Source: Prostheceraeus crozeri (taxonomy: Eukaryota > Platyhelminthes > Polycladida > Euryleptidae). From it: 64,000 nucleotides of DNA. The notes beneath the pieces are model-generated. The model worked only from the letters and a program-made list of their open reading frames with translations, did not search any database and was not told the origin of the DNA. The first letter of the stretch is position 1. Each line of letters starts with the position of its first letter. The stretch spans positions 62,001-126,000 of the forward strand of contig CAJQUW010012711.1 of NCBI GenBank assembly GCA_907163375.1, written 5' to 3'. This document shows, piece by piece, positions 44,232 to 55,257 of this stretch. Position numbers and translations under genes: made by a program.

Positions 44232-44835
44232 TGACCTATAAATTGCTAAAGTCCATCATCTAAGGGGTAGGGTTACCTACCGTTGGGTTAAGGGACTTAG
44301 GGCTTTGGATAACACAAATGAACGATCTCTTTTAGTGTAGAATACGTGATGCATATGTTCGCTTTATAAAATGACTTTGAAGGCAAGACTTAACTTCAGG
44401 TTGAAAAGACAGATTTCATATCGTTGATGAGAGATAGTTACATGCTCATTATGTTATACACTTTACATTTGATGTGGTGAGCTGAAAGGTGATTGATACA
44501 TGTTCAATAGAAGAGTTGTATGTATCTTAGTGATTGGAATAATATGTGTGTAAAGAGTTAAAATATATAATAGTCAACGCAGGAAAGTTTCTTGTTATCC
44601 AAGCTAGGAATATATGAGCATCATTCATCAGTCAGTGTTGTATTTTAAAAGTCGTATGCTGACAGAGACATAAGTTTACTAAATTATACAGCAAAACTCC
44701 TAAATCACTAAAACCATAGGATAGGTATCCCTGTGTTAAGATTTAGGGATTTAGAGTTTTAGAAGTACAAGTTACTTTGATAAATCACTAAGTCCATAGT
44801 ATAGTCAACCCTATGACAAGACTTAGCGTCTTATA
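44232..44835 (+). other. Three stem-loop modules with compensatory changes
   Basis: Module 2 (44232-44303): CTAAAGTCC pairs with GGACTTAG with one bulge, inner hairpin GGTAGG-GTTA-CCTACC. Module 3 (44694-44761): AAAACTC-TAAATC pairs with GATTTAGAGTTTT, inner AGGATA/TATCC. Module 4 (44783-44833): CTAAGTC pairs with GACTTAG, inner CATAG/CTATG. The outer stem is held while its bases change (AAGTC/GACTT against AAATC/GATTT), as expected if the fold and not the sequence is kept. Modules 2 and 4 are followed by GTGTAGAAT/GTGTAGGAT sequence. Mirrored at 47444-48047. Confidence 0.5.
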
Positions 44836-45522
44836 TGATCCATGTTAGCAATATCTGCTCGTGTAGGATGTGACTCAATGAGTTTAGTCAGATAATGTAT
44901 CATCAACTTTATTCACTTAGTTATATGATGGAGAAAGTGTGAGATAGAAGTGAAAGCGATCTCATAAAGTTTAGAACACATAGTAGTAGCATTGTAGGAA
45001 TAAGTAAAGTGAAAAGTTATGTCGCATGAAATCAGTGATGCAAGATTAGCTCGCATTGAAATGAATTGGTAGTGTAACAGACAAGCTATGTGAGATTCAG
45101 CATATGTTTGAAGACAAGCGCTGTTAAAAGGTTTTGAGATTATGTGAATTTTATCACGTCATGTTCATGGATGTAACAGAATGAATGTTTCTACTGGTTG
45201 AGTGTATAAGATAGAACACATATCATAGTTGTTGCATGTAAACTGGAGGTTCATATTCGACGAAAGCAAAGATTGAGATTGCAAAGTTTAATGAATAGGT
45301 TGTGTAGCAAACTGGTTAGACATAGTTAGAAGAAACCGCCGTAACATATCGTGATAGTATCATATTGCCTTAGGACTGTTAATTTATGAAAGTAATTCAC
45401 GTAAAGTTAAACTGAAGTAGTTTGTATACCTGATGAAGACAAGATACTATGAGTGTGAACGTAGGAATAGCATGCAATGGAGTATGCGTTGAAATGATTG
45501 TATGCCAACTGTATATGAAAAG

Positions 45523-46756
45523 TTATTTCCAACAGCAAATGAGTAACACGAACGTATTAAGGTGCTACAAGTCTTTCATATTGATGAGGTTGACTGGAAG
45601 AAATGACTGTTGTCGTAAATGGGGAATTCAGCCTATGTTGAAAATCAGGTAATGTGAAAGTTTTTATGATGATATTTGTCAAGATTGAATGCAAAGTATC
45701 ACATCATGTTTATAGATGAAAAGCGGAAGAGAATAAATGTCTTTACAGGTTTTGAGTGTATAGGATAGAACACATGAAACAGTTACACTATGTAAATAAA
45801 GTTAAAGGGTCACAGTTGATGAAAGGTAGCTTTGATAGATTTCACATGGGTTGTTATGTAGAATGAATTGATATTCATAAATGGAAGTATGATGTAGTGA
45901 TAAAGTGTTTCTAAGCCTTTCTTATGAGTGTCTATGTAAGGCTGACTTTCATAAGTTGAGAAATGACTGTCTTCATAAGTGCAGAATAAAAGTATTTAGC
46001 TAGCGTGCATTATCTTTCAGGGATGATTGAACTCAAGTATTGTTATGCAGTATGTCTTGTGATGATATTTCGTATTGAACACTATATCAAGTCATAAGTA
46101 TGGGTGTGAAGTATAATAGAATAAATGTTTCATTCACAGGTTGAGAATATAGGAGGCACAAAGTATTGGTTGTATGTCATAGAGGGAAAAGCAAGTAATT
46201 TATAGAGTGACAGAGTCGATGTGTATGTGAAAGTATGTTAACGTATACATCCTATCCGAGAAATAGTATTAGGTCTCTGTGTGGATGTCTTAATAACGTT
46301 TCATGGTTGTATTAGAATAAATCTTGTCAGTTGGGTAGTTCTCCCTTTAATTTTTTCTTTATATTCTCTCTCTCTCTCTATGTCTGCCTGTGTGTATTTT
46401 CTTCTTTGTATCTGGTTGGGTGAGTGTTGTGACTTTTCAAGTTGGTTTCCTTTAGAGTATAGAATATTCATTTCGTATAGAATATGATAATAGGAATATA
46501 TTAAGGGTAGTATCTTTGTATATTGCAAGAGGTATAGCATCATGGTTAGCAGCGTAGCAGCTCTATGTGTGTGAATTCCATGCGAGTTTGTGTGAGCGTG
46601 TCTGTGTGCGTATGAGTGCGTGATAATAAAGCGATGACTTGTAACCATTCATCAAACTAATGAACATTATACAAAAACAGAAGAAGCAAATGGCATCATT
46701 TGGCTGCTACCCTGCTAACCATGATGCTATACCTCTTGCAATATACAAAGATACTA
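45523..46756. other. Spacer of the palindrome
   Basis: 1.23 kb without long-range symmetry apart from its right end. AT-rich, with no convincing gene; a CT microsatellite is at 46367-46380. The part 46498-46756 holds its own smaller inverted repeat. Confidence 0.75.
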
Positions 46757-46766
46757 CCCTTAATAT
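46498..46766. repeat. Secondary inverted repeat at the spacer/right-arm junction
   Basis: 46498-46562 (TTAAGGGTAGTATCTTTG, TATAGCATCATGGTTAGCAG) is repeated inverted at 46702-46766, with pair sums of 93264, so it has a different axis from the large palindrome. Its outer right edge (TATAT) is where the right arm begins. Two nested symmetry axes meeting at a short shared TATAT suggest template switching. Confidence 0.85.
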
Positions 46767-48469
46767 ACAGTTGGCATACAATCATTTCAACGCATACTCC
46801 ATTGCATGCTATTCCTACGTTCACACTCATAGTATCTTGTCTTCATCAAGTATACAAACTACTTCAGTTTAACTTTACGTGAATTACTTTCATAAATTAA
46901 CAGTCCTAAGGCAATATGATACTATCACGATATGTTACTGCGGTTTCTTCTAACTATGTCTAACCAGTTTGCTACACAACCTATTCATTAAACTTTGCAA
47001 TCTCAATCTTTGCTTTCGTCGAATATGAACCTCCAGTTTACATGCAACAACTATGATATGTGTTCTATCTTATACACTCAACCAGTAGAAACATTCATTC
47101 TGTTACATCCATGAACATGACGTGATAAAATTCACATAATCTCAAAACCTTTTAACAGCGCTTGTCTTCAAACATATGCTGAATCTCACATAGCTTGTCT
47201 GTTACACTACCAATTCATTTCAATGCGAGCTAATCTTGCATCACTGATTTCATGCGACATAACTTTTCACTTTACTTATTCCTACAATGCTACTACTATG
47301 TGTTCTAAACTTTATGAGATCGCTTTCACTTCTATCTCACACTTTCTCCATCATATAACTAAGTGAATAAAGTTGATGATACATTATCTGACTAAACTCA
47401 TTGAGTCACATCCTACACGAGCAGATATTGCTAACATGGATCATATAAGACGCTAAGTCTTGTCATAGGGTTGACTATACTATGGACTTAGTGATTTATC
47501 AAAGTAACTTGTACTTCTAAAACTCTAAATCCCTAAATCTTAACACAGGGATACCTATCCTATGGTTTTAGTGATTTAGGAGTTTTGCTGTATAATTTAG
47601 TAAACTTATGTCTCTGTCAGCATACGACTTTTAAAATACAACACTGACTGATGAATGATGCTCATATATTCCTAGCTTGGATAACAAGAAACTTCCCTGC
47701 GTTGACTATTATATATTTTAACTCTTTACACACATATTATTCCAATCACTAAGATACATACAACTCTTCTATTGAACATGTATCAATCACCTTTCAGCTC
47801 ACCACATCAAATGTAAAGTGTATAACATAATGAGCATGTAACTATCTCTCATCAACGATATGAAATCTGTCTTTTCAACCTGAAGTTAAGTCTTGCCTTC
47901 AAAGTCATTTTATAAAGCGAACATATGCATCACGTATTCTACACTAAAAGAGATCGTTCATTTGTGTTATCCAAAGCCCTAAGTCCCTTAACCCAACGGT
48001 AGGTAACCCTACCCCTTAGATGATGGACTTTAGCAATTTATAGGTCAAGTATAAATAAAGTGACAAGCATTTCAGTGTTTGTAAGTTAGGTAAAGTATAA
48101 AATAGTGTCACAAGCATTTCACTGTTTGCAACGTTAGAAATAAAGTTGATGTTTGTAAAGTTTGACATCATGTTAGCATCCTTTCAGTGTTTGTAAAGTT
48201 AGAGATAATAGGTTTAATAAGTACGTTAGAGAGTTGACTGTACTGAGGTCTAAGGATGTGATGGTCACATTAGAATTCAAGTGACTGAATGTCATCTTAA
48301 TGAAGATAGAAATGTGTTTGTGGCTGCATGTGGTGCAAGAGTGTCCTCCCATTTCATTCCATTCATCATATATCCTTCCCCTCTGCATTCCATATCCGTA
48401 GATATGTGGCGGGCTTGGGACCGCTTTAGCTGCATTAGAAGGAAGTTCTTATAAGAACTCATGATGCAT

Positions 48470-48940
48470 TCACGAGGAAATGTGGTGAAACAGTGTGCTG
48501 TATGTGTGCATGATGATTTTATGAACTAAAGAACGCCCATCACTCACTCCATCACTGAAAGAAAACATGAACGAGTTGAGATGACAGCCATTCGCATGCA
48601 TGTGTAAAACTCTTACTTCATCATCCGATATCACAATGACATCCACACTGTCCATGTCCTCACTTTCCATGTTATCCCTTTCGACCGTCTCGCTCGCGCT
48701 GGTTGGCATCTCGGCCTCGCTCCCCACCGTCTCGGCATCACTTGCCACCGTCTCGGCCTCACTTGCCTCCATCTCAACCTCTTCTCGCACTCGTCGATTC
48801 AAATCCTCCTGTAGGGTGAAGTAAGAATTGTACTTCACGAATTCCACAGTGATATCCTCACCATAGATATCACTGTGGAATTCCTCACCGCGGTGTATGA
48901 TACGAAAAGGTAGCACGCACGCTGTTGGCTTCTCAGACAT
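48470..48940 (-). CDS. Acidic 156-codon ORF, mirror copy (right arm)
   Basis: Exact mirror image of 43339-43809 with the same protein sequence, in the opposite orientation, so the two genes point toward each other across the spacer. Preservation of the frame in both arms may reflect arm conversion rather than selection. Confidence 0.5.
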   Translation of the reverse strand: MSEKPTACVLPFRIIHRGEEFHSDIYGEDITVEFVKYNSYFTLQEDLNRRVREEVEMEASEAETVASDAETVGSEAEMPTSASETVERDNMESEDMDSVDVIVISDDEVRVLHMHANGCHLNSFMFSFSDGVSDGRSLVHKIIMHTYSTLFHHISS

Positions 48941-50719
48941 GATTATGATAGCAAAATGTAAGAGACTCTGCTTTATATGAGAATGATACACCCTTTCAAA
49001 TGTCTGATTCGCGCAATCATATTGCTCTAAACTTATGGTTGGAGGAAGGGGAAGTCATATTTTCATTGACTGCTACCCTCAACCACTCAACAAACTTAGA
49101 TGCATTTATCGCATGAATCCCCCTTCCGGTACGATAGCAATGAGCTGTGTGGGAATCAGCTAGGTGGGAGGTCGGAGATGGCGATACGTTCCTGCATCCT
49201 TGCTCGTGGGACAGATGCGATAGCTCTCTGTTTCATGTGACAGACGGGCGCCAGAGAGAGAGAGCGCGTACATCTTTGTGTTCTACTCCATCTGCTGAGG
49301 GGCTAGCGCGACAGACGATCACCCACCGACTGCGCTGTCATTCATCTTTGTGTTCTACTCTATCTGCTGAGGGGCTAGCGAGACAACCAGGCGGCAGAGT
49401 GCACTTATGATTCTTTGTGGGCACAGGAGGGGTTTTTTCACTGATAGGTTTCATGATAAACATTTTGAATGGCAGCATGTTGACTATTGCAAGCCATGTT
49501 AAATGTCATGTTTACATCGTCTGCATTCACACAGAAAATGCTGTTTCCTACAAATGAGTTTTCTACACAGACGTATTCATTGTGTGAGTTCAAGGGTCGA
49601 GTCGTTGAACTAAGACTTATGCGTTTCTACAGGTCTTTATATCAGCTTTCAACACGCCTGCAATCTATGAAAGTTTTACCAACATAAAGTTGTTGACATA
49701 AAGTTTCTTACACCGCAGCTCATGTTTACGACTTTCATTTGAATGTCAGACTATATGTTCATCTGTCCATGATGAGTGTAAGCGTTGTCACAGTTCTCCT
49801 TTATTTCCCGTAAACCAGTTGTGACACTTTTGTGTTTCACTTCATCTAGCAGGTTGATTTTTATCTCACACATAATGTTTCCTATCTCATATGCATTCGA
49901 CTAACAACAAGTTGTTATGTCTATACTTGTATGCTGTCGATGCAGAGTGCAAACACGCTGTCTTTATTTACAAAACACACACATTCAATTTGATAAAGGC
50001 AAACAACACATTTAGTAAAGCTGGTACGCTAACGGGTGTGACTGCAGAAACATTTCATAAAACTTTTTTCAACGTTCGCTAAGTTTCACAACAACCTGTC
50101 AAAGACTTCTTACAAAACTTATTTCAACATTTGCATTTAAGCGAAGATGTGCTTCACATATTCTACACGAATGGTTAACGCATGTAATATAAAACCCTAA
50201 ATCCAACCGTAGAGGAGCCTAGCCTTGGATGATGGACTTTGCAATCCATGCGATTCAATGTCATGGAATACATACTCAACGTGTGTGACAACATCTGGTT
50301 TTATAAAACATTCAACACTTATTCCTATCCATCTCACTTTTATATCCAACATGTTAAACTTAGACTTGGTTTCAACCACTCAAGTTGTCAAAAACTTGCA
50401 TGCGTTGTCTAATATTCAATTCATTCTGTACACAGATTCGCTTTTCTTCACATCCAAAGTTAATGACTACCTAACAGATGTATTCACTCTGAATTTACAC
50501 TTTACCGTTTGTGAAAAGACTGTCACATAAAAAATTTTACACACTGCAGTCCGGATCTCAACTAAGGATAAAAACTTTCTAGTGCTGTGGCGAACACTGT
50601 TTTCATATAACATTCAAAACTCTCATTGCAGTAGAAAACTACTTTTAGTAAACCTGATGAAGCGAATCTAACAGTCATGGAGTTTGAATTTTCTAATAGG
50701 GAAACATTTGCCAACTGTC

Positions 50720-51480
50720 TCCAATAAAACTTTCTAACACTCTGAAAGTAAGTTACAAGACAATCTACACTGTGCAGTAAAACCTTCTAAAACTTTCTAA
50801 TGCTGCTGTGAGTTCGGTCAGTCATACAACGTCAATGTTCAAACTTTATTTTCACAAACGTGTGTTGCTGTAAAACTAGTTGACTATACTAACGCTTACA
50901 TTTTATGACATGTGTGTTTCATAAAACATCATGATCAAACTTTTCTAACTATACATCAACCTGTGGTGCAGTAAAACTTTTACAAACCATGATACAGTTT
51001 CTGACTAGACTTACGAATAAAACGTTGATGATCAAACTTTCTAACTATACATCAACCTGTGGTGCAGTAAAACTTTTACAAACCATGATACAGTTTCTGA
51101 CTAGACTTACGAATAAAACGTTGATGATCAAACTTTCTAACTATACATCAACCTGTGTTGCAATAAAACTTTTGCAAACCATGATAAAGTTTCTGACTAG
51201 ACTTATGAATAAACCTTCGATGATTAAACTTTATTTTCACAAACGTGCGTCGTAGTAAAATTATTTGACTACACTAGCGCTAACATTTATGGCATTTGTG
51301 TTTCATAAAACGCCATGATCAAATTTTCTAACTATACATCAACCTGTGTCGCAGTAAAAATATTTGACTATACTAGACTTTGCTTTTGCAAACCATGATA
51401 CACTTTCTGATTAGACTTACGAATAAACCTTCAATGATCAAACTTTCTAACTATACATCAACCTGTGTTACAGTAAAACC
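50720..51480 (-). repeat. ~100-bp tandem repeats, right arm
   Basis: Mirror of 40850-41570. ACCATGATACAGTTTCTG occurs at 50986 and again 96 bp later, a perfect extra unit that the left arm lacks. Confidence 0.75.
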
Positions 51481-51874
51481 TTTGTACGACACTGACAAGA
51501 GCTTGTTCACTAGCAAAGAGAGAAGTCTGTGACGTGTTGCGTGTGGCGCATGAATGTCCTCCCTTCATTCCATTCATCAATTCGTCATCGTGATAGAGAC
51601 AAGAAGAACTGATGGTTCATTCTCACATGGTTGGCCAACTGTCGGGAGACAAGTGCAATGGCGATTTTATGAGGCAACCTGTGGCAGATAGCTAAATGTC
51701 GCCCTGGCGGTCAGAGTACAACGTTGAGACGAAACATTGCAAACATGACGCAGAGAGGTTTCACAAGGATTACCATTGCCCACGTCCCGTGCAGCTACGG
51801 ACTTCACCGCTGTCTCGAAATCACCCACAGGAAGTATCACACCGAAAATCGTGCACCGTCCATGACTTGATCGC

Positions 51875-52606
51875 CAGACATGAAAACCGGTGGAGTTGGT
51901 AAGAGGTTGGCAGACTTTGATCAGCTTGATAGCAAGCTGTAGAGAGCTTGATTCACCAGCGTTTTGCAATGGAGATGTTTAGAGGCCACCCATGACAAGA
52001 TAGCTAAGACTCAACCGATTGGCGTTCAAAGTGCTACGTTGAGAACTGTGTCAAATGTCCAACATGAGACATGAGTTGTCCCAGCGGTTACGGTCTAAAC
52101 TATGACACACTCCCTTGCCACACTTATCACTACGGCATCGTCCGCCGTCCCGAAGGAACACCCTGTCAGTGGAATATTACAGCAAAACTCTCCGTGTCTT
52201 GCTCGCTTTCAGTGAAAAGCCGCTTAGTCCATATGTGGCTCAGACATGAAAACCAGTAGAGTTGGTAAGAGGTTGGCAGACTTTGATCAGCTTGATAGCA
52301 AGCTGTAGAGAGCTTGATTCACCAGCGTTTTGCAATGGAGATGTTTAGAGGCCACCCATGACAAGATAGCTAAGACTCAACCGATTGGCGTTCAAAGTGC
52401 TACGTTGAGAACTGTGTCAAATGCCCAACATGAGACATGAGTTGTCCCAGCGGTTACGGTCTAAACTATGACACACTCCCTTGCCACACTTATCACTACG
52501 GCATCGTCCGCCGTCCCGAAGGAACACTCTGTCAGTGGAATATTACATCAAAACTCTCCGTTTCTTGCTCACTTTCAGTGAAAAGCCGCTTAGTCCATGA
52601 GAAGAC
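51875..52606. repeat. 366-bp tandem duplication, right arm only
   Basis: CAGACATGAAAACC starts both units (51875 and 52241), and each unit carries the same ~55-codon frame beginning MSCPSGYGLNYD. The left arm has a single copy (about 40060-40430). It therefore arose after the palindrome formed. Confidence 0.88.
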
Positions 52607-53569
52607 TGGCTCACTAAAAATCATCTAGTTGACTTCAGCAGGGTCGAAAACCCCAGAAAACCTCCAAAACTAGTGAATTTAAATTTTTCAACTTTTTAGC
52701 ACTACATACGACATTTTATAAGTAGTCTATCACTTAGGGCAGGTCAATAGCAACCGAACCTTTTTTGAATCAAGTCAAACGGACTTGTAGAAGCAAAGTT
52801 ACAAGCCTTTAAAATTTTGGAGTCTTTTATGGCCTGGAGACGAAGGCCATCTCCTGGCGAACCTCTAAGTCTGACGCCTTAGCTGATATCAGCAATGAAA
52901 TTTTCTAAGTCAGTTTCTTATAGAAACCCGGTTTTTCAGATTTCCAATGCTATCATCGGAGCTCCAGAGTTCACCAACCCCAACCCAGTCGGGAGGAGAA
53001 CTGATTTCCACAAGCCGAGTTTCCACTTATATAGTGTGTGGCGATCAGCTGATGACGTAATACCCATCATCCAAACACTAAAAACCCGTCTATCTCCGGT
53101 TCTAGTGCTCCGATTGAGCTGGAAATATACCATTTCCATGTAGAATTTGACGCTGAATCCAAATCTGGCCTCCGTTTTCCCATCCGATGCTTCGTTTTGG
53201 CTCTACAGTAGGCAGCCATCGCAAAAATTCTAACTCGTTTTTTCGAAAAATGTTGAAAATTTTTCTCTCCGATTGACTTGAAACTTACCATGCTGATAGA
53301 GAATTTCACGCTGATTCCAAATATGAAATCCGTTCTCCAATCCGATGCTTCGTTTTGAAGCTACAGCCCAAAACGTCCCAAATTCTAACTCTGTCGTTTT
53401 TCGCCAATGTCCCAAAATCTTAAATGGCGTCTCACATCTAAACGAAGACAGATATGAACAAGCCGTTTCCTTCAGTGAATTTGTCTCACTCTTAGCTTTC
53501 AAACGAGCTATGGCACGACAAAATCCGTCCACTAGAAGCCAAGATCAAAGCTAGCTCTCCCGAGGGGGG

Positions 53570-54720
53570 GAGGTCTTCAAAACTTTTTCTCTCCGATTGC
53601 TTTCAAATTCACCATACCGATGCAGAATTTGACGCTGAATCCGAATCTGAAATCCGTTTTCCCATCCGATGCTTCGTTTTGAAGCTACAGCCCAAAACGT
53701 CCCAAATTCTAACTCTGTCGTTTTTCGCCAAGGTCCCAAAATCTTAAATGGCGTCTCACATCTAAACGAAGACAGATATGAACAAGCCGGTTCTTTCAGT
53801 GAATTTGTCTTTCAAGCCGTTTCTTTCAAACGAGCTATGGCACGACAAAATCCGTCCACTAGAAGCAAAGTTGGAAGATCGGTGCCGAGGGGGGGGGGAC
53901 GTCAGAACTTTTTCTCTCCGATTGAGTTGGGAAGAAGTATCTAGACCCAACTTTGGCCAAAACGTCCGAATTTGCACTCCATTTTCCCATCCGAGGCCTC
54001 CTTCTGCCCGAAAAACGACTTTTCTCATCCCAAAACCTCCAACACCTGCCTTTTCCAACTCTGACGGTTTCTTGCCATTTTCCTCCCTAAACCCAAGAAA
54101 ATTAACCCAAACTGAGCTTTTCACTGCCTTTTTCTCACTCCCAGCTTTCAAATGAGCTATGGCACGACTTTCTACGATGTCTACAACCAAAGTTGGAAGT
54201 TTGGCAGGAGGGGGGGGGGAGGTCAGAACTTTTTCTCTCCGATTGAGTTGGGAAGAAGTTCCTAAACCCAACTTTGGCCAAAACGTCCGAATTTGCACTC
54301 CATTTTCCCATCCGAGGCCTCCTTCTGCCCGAAAAACGACTTTTCTCATCCCAAAACCTCCAACACCTGCCTTTTCCAACTCTGACGGTTTCTTGCCATT
54401 TTTCTCCCTAAACCCAAGAAAATTAACCCAAACTGAGCTTTTCACTGCCTTTTTCTCACTCCCAGCTTTCAAATGAGCTATGGCACGACTTTCTACGATG
54501 TCTACAACCAAAGTTGGAAGTTTGGCAGGAGGGGGGGGGTCAGAACTTTTTCTCTCCAATGTCGCTGGAAACATCCTTCCTAACCCAAAATTTCACGTAG
54601 AGTCAGAATCTGCACTCCATTTTCTCATCCGAGCACTCCTTCATGCCGAATTTCAGCCTTTCTCATCCCAACACCAACACCAGCCTTTTCCAACTCTATC
54701 CTTCCCACATTCCTACCCTT
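53570..54720 (-). repeat. ~323-bp tandem array, right arm
   Basis: Mirror of the left array, with GTCAGAACTTTTTCTCTCC marks at 53901, 54232 and 54540. Beyond the last mark an extra partial unit (ATGTCGCTGGAAACATCC onward, to about 54715) exists that the left arm does not have. Poly-G runs vary in length between units. Confidence 0.85.
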
Positions 54721-54856
54721 CTCCCTTCCTCCCCCTTGCCTCATCACTCTTCCTTCCTTCCTTCCTTCCTTCCAGAGGGGGGGAGGGACCCGTTTCCTCC
54801 TCACGGACCCATTCCTCCCAACACATCCTTGACGACTTCCTTCCAGAGGGGGGGGC

Positions 54857-54876
54857 TGAGTCAGCATGATGACTCA
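54857..54876. promoter_or_regulatory. TGAGTCA/TGACTCA pair in the right terminus
   Basis: Mirror copy of the pair at 37950-37969. Confidence 0.4.
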
Positions 54877-55003
54877 TCACTGCACCGCACTGCACTTGCG
54901 TCTGCCACGGGGTTACTACTTTAGTGCAATAGGTCGAGAATGGTATGCAAAGTCACTGTTCCAAAGTAAACGCCACTAGATAATAAATGAAATACGTGCA
55001 TAT

Positions 55004-55257
55004 TCAACAATTCAATTTCCCTTTGAAAAGTTTACCAGATGATGATTTTAGAATTTCCTCAACAAACTGAACTCCACCCCGGAGGAGCTGATGTCCTTCA
55101 ACTTTTGAGGTGACAAACTTATGTATATCATCTTCAGAAACTTCACCACATCGAACGATGAATGCGGTTGGGAGACAGTCATTCAACACCTTCTTGCCAG
55201 TCACTATGCATTCAACCACTTTTTCATGTGAGCAAAGTTTAGCTTCCAATTCAGCAC
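55004..55257 (-). CDS. Last exon of an adenylate-forming acyl-CoA synthetase (4CL/luciferase type)
   Basis: A splice acceptor TTTTCTTTCTTCAG precedes GTGCTGAATTGG at 55257. The exon reads AELEAKLCSHEKVVECIV, CLPTAFIVRCGEVSEDDI, KFVTSKVEGHQLLRGGVQFV and EEILKSSSGKLFKGKL, then TGA at 55004-55006. This is the mobile C-terminal domain of the AMP-binding superfamily: the FVEEI...S.GK motif holds the catalytic Lys that drives the adenylation step (carboxylic acid + ATP to acyl-AMP, then thioester). The protein ends GKLNC, without a clear SKL-type peroxisomal signal. No upstream exon was found to 58 kb, so either the intron is long or this is an orphan exon. The palindrome's target duplication starts 78 bp after the stop. 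Confidence 0.82.

Larger units (their letters stand above)
37906..45522 (+). repeat. Left arm of the palindrome
   Basis: 7.6 kb. From the outside: GC-richer terminal region with poly-C runs, the ~323-bp tandem array, a middle with short frames at 40.0-40.6 kb, ~100-bp tandem repeats (40.85-41.57 kb), then AT-rich DNA with stem-loop modules and one 156-codon ORF. The inner limit is at ...CCAACTGTATAT, where similarity to the right arm ends. Confidence 0.9.
37906..54920. mobile_element. 17-kb palindromic element with Polinton-type ends (fossil, non-autonomous)
   Basis: The sequence reads almost the same on both strands from AGTAGTAACCCCGTGG at 37906 to its complement ending at 54920. Paired inner positions add to 92279; outer pairs shift to 92308, 92674 and 92826 through tandem-copy differences. 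Directly outside lies the 6-bp repeat TTAGTG (37900-37905, 54921-54926). A 6-bp duplication, AG...CT ends and a 15-20 kb size are the published structural traits of Polintons/Mavericks. None of their hallmark genes (protein-primed DNA polymerase, integrase, packaging ATPase, protease, capsid) is recognisable, so the assignment rests on ends only. Alternatives are a foldback-type DNA element or an unknown family. The arms are about 98-99% identical by eye outside tandem repeats, so the duplication is recent or maintained by conversion. Confidence 0.72.
46757..54920 (-). repeat. Right arm of the palindrome
   Basis: 8.16 kb, reverse complement of the left arm. It is longer because of one extra 96-bp unit, a 366-bp tandem duplication and an additional partial array unit near 54545-54715. 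Single differences such as CCGCC (left) against CCGCA (right) near 45350/46930 show that the arms are separate sequences and not one read twice. Confidence 0.9.

Noticed and set aside
53762-54574. 270-codon open frame in the right-arm array
   Set aside because: It follows the ~323-bp repeat period (often divisible by three), repeats the same peptide per unit and reads through poly-C runs as poly-Pro. Frames on the other strand are equally open. Best explained as a by-product of the tandem repeat.
37906-54920. Palindrome as an assembly artefact
   Set aside because: Arms differ by single bases, a 366-bp duplication, a 96-bp unit and array structure, and the flanks carry a matching 6-bp direct repeat. 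A false mirror would be exact and would lack the duplication. Not fully excluded without reads.
37906-54920. Calling the palindrome a standard Polinton
   Set aside because: No frame resembling PolB, integrase, ATPase, protease or capsid was found. Only termini, duplication length and size fit.
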